A DNA stretch of 64,000 nt from Natrinema amylolyticum (GTDB lineage Archaea > Halobacteriota > Halobacteria > Halobacteriales > Natrialbaceae), in NCBI RefSeq assembly GCF_020515625.1, contig NZ_JAIWPJ010000004.1, forward strand, positions 62,001 through 126,000. The letters run 5' to 3'. The translations under genes were made by a program, and so were the position numbers. Below the pieces are notes generated by a model. That model did no database searches. It saw only the letters and a program-made list of their open reading frames with translations, and had not been told where the DNA came from. Below, piece after piece: positions 59,583 to 64,000 of the stretch. Numbering within the stretch: the first letter of the stretch is position 1; the number at the start of each line of letters is the position of its first letter.

Positions 59583-61205
59583 GTGCCATACAACGACGCA
59601 TACGAGGCCGTAGCCGATCTGTACGACGAGGAAGCGGGCTGGGAAGAACACGCCCACGTCGGCGACAAAGAGTCGTTCAACGTGGCTACGGAAGCGCTCG
59701 GCCGCCACGGTAATTCGGACGAGACGGGTCTGCGAATCCGCGACTTCGGGAGCGGCGAGACGGAAACGTACACGTTCGCCGAACTCGACGCCGCCGCAAA
59801 TCGGGTCGCCAACTATCTGAGCGAACACACCGACCGCGGCGCCCGTATCGGTGCGAAATTGCCCACGCAGTTCGAACTGTACGCCGTCGTCTTCGGAACG
59901 ATCAAAGCCGGACGAATCTACCTTCCGCTAGCTCCCGTCTTCGGACCGGACGCGCTGAACTATCGACTCGAGGACTCACGAGCGTCGGTACTGTTTACGA
60001 CCGAGAGCGGCTGTGAGATCGTCGACGCGGACCTGCCAGCCCTCGATCGGATCGTCACGGTCGACGGTGGGTCCGTCGACGGATCGACGATCGTCGACGA
60101 CTACGACGCCGTTCGAGAACACGACGACGCCTTCGACGCCGTCGAGACGCATCCGAACGATCCGTTCACCCTCACGTACACCTCGGGGACGACGGGGTCG
60201 CCGAAGGGCGTACTGAGTCCGCACCGCGGCCCGGTCGAACTGCACGCGTACACCGAGTACGTAGTCGACTTGCGTCCCGACGACGTTTACCTGGTCGCCG
60301 CGTCGCCCTCGTGGTCCTACGGCCTCAACATGGGCACGATTATGTCGGGCGTCCGCGGGACAGCGATCGGCTGCTACCGCGGTCAGTTCGACCCCCTCAC
60401 GTTCTTCGAAACCCTCGAAGAGTGGGATGTCGACAACGCGATGATTCCGCCGACGGCCCTTCGCCAGTCCCGAGCCGCCGGCATCGACTTGAGCGAGTAC
60501 GATATCGATCTCCGGGTGCTGATTTCGGCGGGTGAAGCGCTCGATCAAGACACCGTCGACTGGTGCGAGGAGGGGCTCGGCGCACCGCCACAGGACTCCT
60601 ACGGCCTCACGGAAGGTGGTATGGTCGTCTGCAACTACGCGTTCGACGACTGGGAGGTCAAACCCGGAAGCATGGGACGGACGATTCCCGGCACCGAGGT
60701 CGCACTGCTTGACGAAGACGGAAACGAAGTCGAGCAGGGCGAGGTCGGCGAGATCGCGATCAAACGCGACGACACCTCGACCGGAACCTACTGGGGCCGC
60801 CCGGAGAAGACCCTCGAGACGTTCACCGGCCTCTGGCTGCGGACCGGCGACCTCGCACGACAGGACGAGGACGGCTACTTCTGGTACGTGAGCCGCGCCG
60901 ACAACGTCATCATTTCTTCGGGCTACCGAATCGGCCCCGAGGAAGTCGAGGAAACCTTGCTGAACCACCCTGCGGTCGAAGAAGCTGCAGTCGTCGGCAA
61001 GGACCACGACACGCGCGGCGAAATCGTGGCGGCGTACGTGACGCTCGTCGACGATTACGAACCGTCAGCCGACCTCGAGGACGAGCTCAGCGACTTCGCA
61101 CGGGAGGAGCTCTCGAAACACGAATATCCACGCGAGATCGCGTTCATCGATGAGCTCCCGAAGACGGCGAGTGGAAAGATCAAGCGGGCCGAGCTCGGGG
61201 ATTGA
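59583..61205 (+). CDS. AMP-forming acyl-CoA synthetase, benzoate-CoA-ligase/ACSM-like
   Basis: The 540-residue ligase starts with GTG 59583 (PYNDAYEAVADLYDEEAGW). A CTATACC element 27 bp upstream implies a leaderless GTG start. LTYTSGTTGSPKGVLSPHRG lies near residue 200, and AASPSWSYGLNMGTIMSGVRG is the benzoate/ACSM-like segment. DSYGLTEGGMVVCNYAF, LWLRTGDLARQDEDGYFWYVSRADNVIISSGYRIGPEEVEE and PKTASGKIKRAELGD complete the family set. It is related to the ligase at 46875. An aromatic or short branched acid is a possible substrate. A flavin reductase gene follows after 60 bp. Confidence 0.93.
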   Translation: MPYNDAYEAVADLYDEEAGWEEHAHVGDKESFNVATEALGRHGNSDETGLRIRDFGSGETETYTFAELDAAANRVANYLSEHTDRGARIGAKLPTQFELYAVVFGTIKAGRIYLPLAPVFGPDALNYRLEDSRASVLFTTESGCEIVDADLPALDRIVTVDGGSVDGSTIVDDYDAVREHDDAFDAVETHPNDPFTLTYTSGTTGSPKGVLSPHRGPVELHAYTEYVVDLRPDDVYLVAASPSWSYGLNMGTIMSGVRGTAIGCYRGQFDPLTFFETLEEWDVDNAMIPPTALRQSRAAGIDLSEYDIDLRVLISAGEALDQDTVDWCEEGLGAPPQDSYGLTEGGMVVCNYAFDDWEVKPGSMGRTIPGTEVALLDEDGNEVEQGEVGEIAIKRDDTSTGTYWGRPEKTLETFTGLWLRTGDLARQDEDGYFWYVSRADNVIISSGYRIGPEEVEETLLNHPAVEEAAVVGKDHDTRGEIVAAYVTLVDDYEPSADLEDELSDFAREELSKHEYPREIAFIDELPKTASGKIKRAELGD

Positions 61206-61265
61206 CCGTCGCACGTACCGAAACTCGTTTGTCGCCTGTTCACAAGAGACAAGGTAGGGTCACAG

Positions 61266-61853
61266 ATGCACATCGACCCTCACGAAGATTCTCACTCGGT
61301 GTACCGGACGTTGACCGGACTCGTCGTTCCCCGTCCGATCGGTTGGATTAGCACCCGCAGCGAAGCGGGTGTCGACAACCTCGCACCCTACAGTTTCTTC
61401 AACGTCGTCAGCGTCGATCCACCGATCCTCATGTTCTCCCCGGTCGACAGGCCGGACGGCCTCACGGATACCACGGTCAACGTCCGGGAGACCGAAGAGT
61501 TCGTTGTCAACCTCGTTACCCACGAGTTTGCGGAGGCGATGAACCAGACCAGCGCCGAACTGCCGCCGTCCGAAAGCGAGTTCGACCATGCAGACCTTGA
61601 GCGCGCACCCTCGAAACGCGTCGAACCGCCGCAAGTCGCGGGGGTGGCCGCCGCATTCGAGTGCGAACTGCACGACGTCCTCGACGTCGGCTCGAACTCG
61701 CTCGTACTGGGAGAAGTCGTTTGGGTCTCGGTGCGTGACGACATTACTACGAGCGGAAAGGTCGACACGGCGAAACTCGATATCATCGGACGCCTCTCCG
61801 GAGGGTCCTACGACAGAATCGACAATCGGTTCGAGATGGAGCGACCGGACTGA
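61266..61853 (+). CDS. flavin reductase family protein (FMN-binding split barrel)
   Basis: The 195-residue protein has the split-barrel flavin reductase signature GLVVPRPIGWISTRSEAGVDNLAPYSFFNVVSVDPPILMFSP in residues 18-60. NVRETEEFVVNLVTHEFAEAMN comes next and the C-terminal GEVVWVSVRDD closes the barrel. Proteins of this family supply reduced FMN to monooxygenases or act as flavin-binding oxidoreductases. Five luciferase-like proteins in the window are possible partners. It is 60 bp after the ligase in the same direction and is probably transcribed with it. Confidence 0.9.
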   Translation: MHIDPHEDSHSVYRTLTGLVVPRPIGWISTRSEAGVDNLAPYSFFNVVSVDPPILMFSPVDRPDGLTDTTVNVRETEEFVVNLVTHEFAEAMNQTSAELPPSESEFDHADLERAPSKRVEPPQVAGVAAAFECELHDVLDVGSNSLVLGEVVWVSVRDDITTSGKVDTAKLDIIGRLSGGSYDRIDNRFEMERPD

Positions 61854-61961
61854 TCCATGCTCGCGGTCCTGAGACCGGCTGGAAACGGATCGCTGAACTT
61901 CCTCCCACTCGTTTTCAGGAGGATGCAAAGAGTGAACTGTTCTCATACCAATGACTAGTGC

Positions 61962-62822
61962 ATGTCCGACTCGGACGGAGTCGACGAGATAACGCATGGT
62001 ACGGAACGCGTCAACGACGTTTCGATACATTACGTGACCGCTGGATCGGGGCCGCCGCTGGTCTTGCTCCACGGCTGGCCACAGACCTGGTACGAGTGGC
62101 GAGATGTTATCCCGTCGTTCGCTGCCGATTACACCGTTATCGCGCCTGATCTGCGGGGAATGGGCGATTCGGGGACGCCCCAGTCGGGGTACGACAAGGA
62201 CACCGTCGCGACGGATATCCGGCAACTCGTTCACGCGCTCGGGTACGGCGACGAACGTATCGCGCTCGTCGGTCACGACTGGGGGATGCCGACGGCCTAC
62301 GCCTACGCGGCCCAGTATCGAGAGGAGGTCGCCGCGCTCTGCGTCCTCGAGGCAGGACTCCCGGGCGTCCGCGAAGACGAAAAACGTCACTTCTGGCACA
62401 CCCGGTTTCACGGCGTTCAGGACCTGCCGGAGCGACTCGTCGCCGGTCGGGAACGACTGTACCTCGAGTGGTTCTACAAGGAGGGCGCGTACGATCCCTC
62501 CGCGATCGATTCGGACGCCCGAGGCGAGTACGTTCGCTGTTACTCCCAGCCCGGCGGACTTCGCGGGGGCTTCGAGTACTACCGCGCATACGACGACGAC
62601 GCCGAGAACAACGCGGCCCACGCCGAAACGCCCCTCGAGATACCGGTACTCGCACTCGGCGGTGCGGCGTCGTTCCGCAGCCTCCCGATCGAGGATATGA
62701 ACGCGGTCGCCATCGACGTCGAGGGAGAGGTCTTCGAGAACGCCGGTCACTGGATCCCCGAGGAGCGCCCTGAGTACTTCGTCGAACGGGTCGGTTCGTT
62801 TCTCGAAACCGCGATGGAGTAA
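61962..62822 (+). CDS. alpha/beta hydrolase, epoxide-hydrolase/haloalkane-dehalogenase type
   Basis: The 286-residue hydrolase shows the oxyanion segment LLHGWPQTWYEWRDVIP near residue 38, APDLRGMGDSGTPQSGYD, and the nucleophile elbow LVGHDWGMPTAYAYA near residue 105. Its nucleophile is Asp, which marks epoxide hydrolases and dehalogenases rather than esterases. The catalytic His is in FENAGHWIPEERPEYF near the end. It converges with the thiolase at the window edge, and an epoxide intermediate formed by an oxygenase would be a natural substrate. Confidence 0.9.
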   Translation: MSDSDGVDEITHGTERVNDVSIHYVTAGSGPPLVLLHGWPQTWYEWRDVIPSFAADYTVIAPDLRGMGDSGTPQSGYDKDTVATDIRQLVHALGYGDERIALVGHDWGMPTAYAYAAQYREEVAALCVLEAGLPGVREDEKRHFWHTRFHGVQDLPERLVAGRERLYLEWFYKEGAYDPSAIDSDARGEYVRCYSQPGGLRGGFEYYRAYDDDAENNAAHAETPLEIPVLALGGAASFRSLPIEDMNAVAIDVEGEVFENAGHWIPEERPEYFVERVGSFLETAME

Positions 62823-62834
62823 GTCTCGGTCCGA

Positions 62835-62839
62835 AAAAG
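62835..62839 (-). terminator. T5 tract after the thiolase
   Basis: Five A on the plus strand, 15 bp past the minus-strand thiolase stop at 62854, between convergent genes. Confidence 0.3.
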
Positions 62840-62853
62840 GAGAGTTGTACCGA

Positions 62854-64000
62854 CTACCGTTCCAGAATGTTCACGCAGGAGACCGCTCCGGTCGCGTTGC
62901 GGCCGATACCGATGTTGTGTTGCATCCCGACTTCTGCGTCGGGAACCTGTACGTCGCCGGCTTCGCCTCGTAGCTGTTCGAAGATTTCGGCGATCTGTGC
63001 GACGCCGGTGGCCCCGATCGGGTGCCCCTTCGAAAGGAGACCTCCGGAGGGGTTGACCGGCTTCTCACCGTCCAAGTGGGGGATGCCGTCGTCGATAAAG
63101 GCACCGCCCTCGCCCTGTTCACAGAAGCCGAGGTCCTCGTACGTGATCAGCTCGGTAATGGAGAAGCAGTCGTGGACCTCGGCGACGTCGATGTCGTCGG
63201 GACCGTAGCCCGATCGCTCATAGGCCATGCTCGAGGCCTGTCTCGAGGCCGGGAAGTTCGTCAGCGCCAGATCGTCGCCGCGCATGAACGAGTCGGTCGA
63301 GAGCCCGTAGCCGGCGACTCGAACCGGCGCGTCGGTGAACTCGCGGGCGCGCTCGTCGTTGGTCACGAGCACCGCACACGCGCCGTCGGTCACGGGACAG
63401 CAGTCGTAGAGGTTCAGCGGGTACGAGACCGTCGCCGAGTCCTTGACGTCGTCGACCGAACACTCGAACTGCTGGTGGGCGTGGGGATACTTCGTCCCGT
63501 TCTCGTGGTTCTTGACGGAGACCTCCGCGATCTGTTCGCGGGTAGTCTCGTACTGGTCCATGTGGCGCGTCGCTCGCATCCCGAAGAACGCGGGCATCGT
63601 CACACCGCGCCCGCGCCAGACGCGCTCGAGGGCGGCACTGCCGATGAGTCCCTCCGTCGAGTCGAGCATTTTCTCCGCGCCGATGACGAGCGCGACTTCG
63701 ACATCGCCGGCCTTGACGGCCTGAACGGCGTTTCGGAAGGCGTCACTACCGGTGGCACAGGCGTTGACGATCTGGGTCGCCGGCTTCTCGAAGAGACCCG
63801 TGGCGTGTGCGACGGAAGCGCCCGAGGATCCCTCGTTCGCGATGTCGAGCGTCCCGTACCAGATCGCGTCGATGTCAGCGGTCGGGTTGATGCCGTGATC
63901 GACGCTCTCGACGAGATCGAGGTACGCCCCCTCGAGGAGGTCGTCGAACGACCACTCGTACTTCTCGCCGAAGTCGATGATGCCCGAGCCGACGACGTGT
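62854..64000 (-). CDS. SCP-x-type thiolase / acetyl-CoA acetyltransferase, 5' end beyond window
   Basis: At least 381 codons are inside the window; the frame runs through base 64000 without a stop, so the N-terminus is missing. The visible start reads HVVGSGIIDFGEKYEWSFDD. The nucleophile is in QIVNACATGSDAFRNAV, followed by AGDVEVALVIGAEKMLDS. The C-terminal part has the catalytic His in SKGHPIGATGVAQIAEIF and ends AVSCVNILER. This belongs to the SCP2/archaeal thiolase branch, whose members often work with a DUF35 zinc-ribbon/OB protein; such a gene might lie just outside. The fragment at 24217 resembles its branch, not the thiolase at 1164. Confidence 0.92.
   Translation of the reverse strand, partial: HVVGSGIIDFGEKYEWSFDDLLEGAYLDLVESVDHGINPTADIDAIWYGTLDIANEGSSGASVAHATGLFEKPATQIVNACATGSDAFRNAVQAVKAGDVEVALVIGAEKMLDSTEGLIGSAALERVWRGRGVTMPAFFGMRATRHMDQYETTREQIAEVSVKNHENGTKYPHAHQQFECSVDDVKDSATVSYPLNLYDCCPVTDGACAVLVTNDERAREFTDAPVRVAGYGLSTDSFMRGDDLALTNFPASRQASSMAYERSGYGPDDIDVAEVHDCFSITELITYEDLGFCEQGEGGAFIDDGIPHLDGEKPVNPSGGLLSKGHPIGATGVAQIAEIFEQLRGEAGDVQVPDAEVGMQHNIGIGRNATGAVSCVNILER

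Noticed and set aside
61923-61958. Eleven-codon ORF ending 3 nt before the hydrolase ATG at 61962
   Set aside because: No clear TATA box upstream and no Shine-Dalgarno before the main start; kept out of the mini-ORF set.
61260-62750. 496-codon minus-strand frame opposite the flavin reductase and hydrolase
   Set aside because: It spans two real genes and their spacer, has no motif, and disappears when the sense genes are accepted.
1-64000. Possible tRNA, rRNA, CRISPR or insertion-sequence features
   Set aside because: Intergenic regions show no cloverleaf-like segments, regular repeats, transposase fragments or terminal inverted repeats that I can recognise by eye.

Overview
The window looks like a haloarchaeal chromosome or megaplasmid segment, probably Natrialbales-like. 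The DNA is GC-rich, the proteins are very acidic, and several TATA boxes lie about 26-28 bp upstream of start codons, which implies leaderless mRNAs. Secreted proteins carry Tat/lipobox signals, and there are several F420/FMN luciferase-like oxidoreductases. I see no rRNA, tRNA, CRISPR array, transposase or integrase.

Nearly every gene belongs to CoA-thioester catabolism of unknown organic acids. From left to right: a ligase C-terminus, a small orphan gene and a thiolase (0-2.3 kb); an amidohydrolase with a DUF59/MIP18-type protein (2.5-4 kb); an SDR and a 2-oxoacid or acetoin dehydrogenase E1-alpha/E1-beta/E2 set without E3 (4.1-8.7 kb); an overlapping hyuA-hyuB-LLM operon (8.7-13.5 kb); an acetoacetate-decarboxylase-like protein, a zinc-type alcohol dehydrogenase, two LLM enzymes and a tandem metallo-beta-lactamase pair (13.8-20 kb); a paired acyl-CoA dehydrogenase (ACAD) and an ACAD10/11-type kinase (20.3-24.1 kb); a truncated thiolase, a CaiB-family CoA-transferase and a crotonase (24.2-26.7 kb); an acyl-CoA ligase in line with a PotABC-like ABC importer (27.2-31.5 kb); then further ACADs, crotonases, kinases, ligases, SDRs, LLMs and four solute-binding lipoproteins (32-62.8 kb), ending in a partial SCP-x-type thiolase.

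The gene set fits together as uptake, activation, oxidation and cleavage. Four paralogous Tat lipoproteins probably feed one ABC importer. Ligases and CoA-transferases activate the acids, ACADs and crotonases oxidise and hydrate them, SDRs oxidise hydroxyacyl-CoAs, and thiolases cleave. The most interesting theme is three ACAD10/11-like small-molecule kinases placed among ACADs. One of them overlaps a small helical protein gene and sits near a ligase and an SDR, resembling the bacterial LvaABCDE levulinate pathway, in which a 4-hydroxyacyl-CoA is phosphorylated before being rearranged. A second theme is regulatory: three genes are preceded by a TATA-positioned leaderless mini-ORF whose stop overlaps the downstream start codon, with a GGAG-type Shine-Dalgarno in front of that start. 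No recognisable transcription factor is encoded in the 64 kb. Functions are assigned from motifs read by eye; substrates are inferred.
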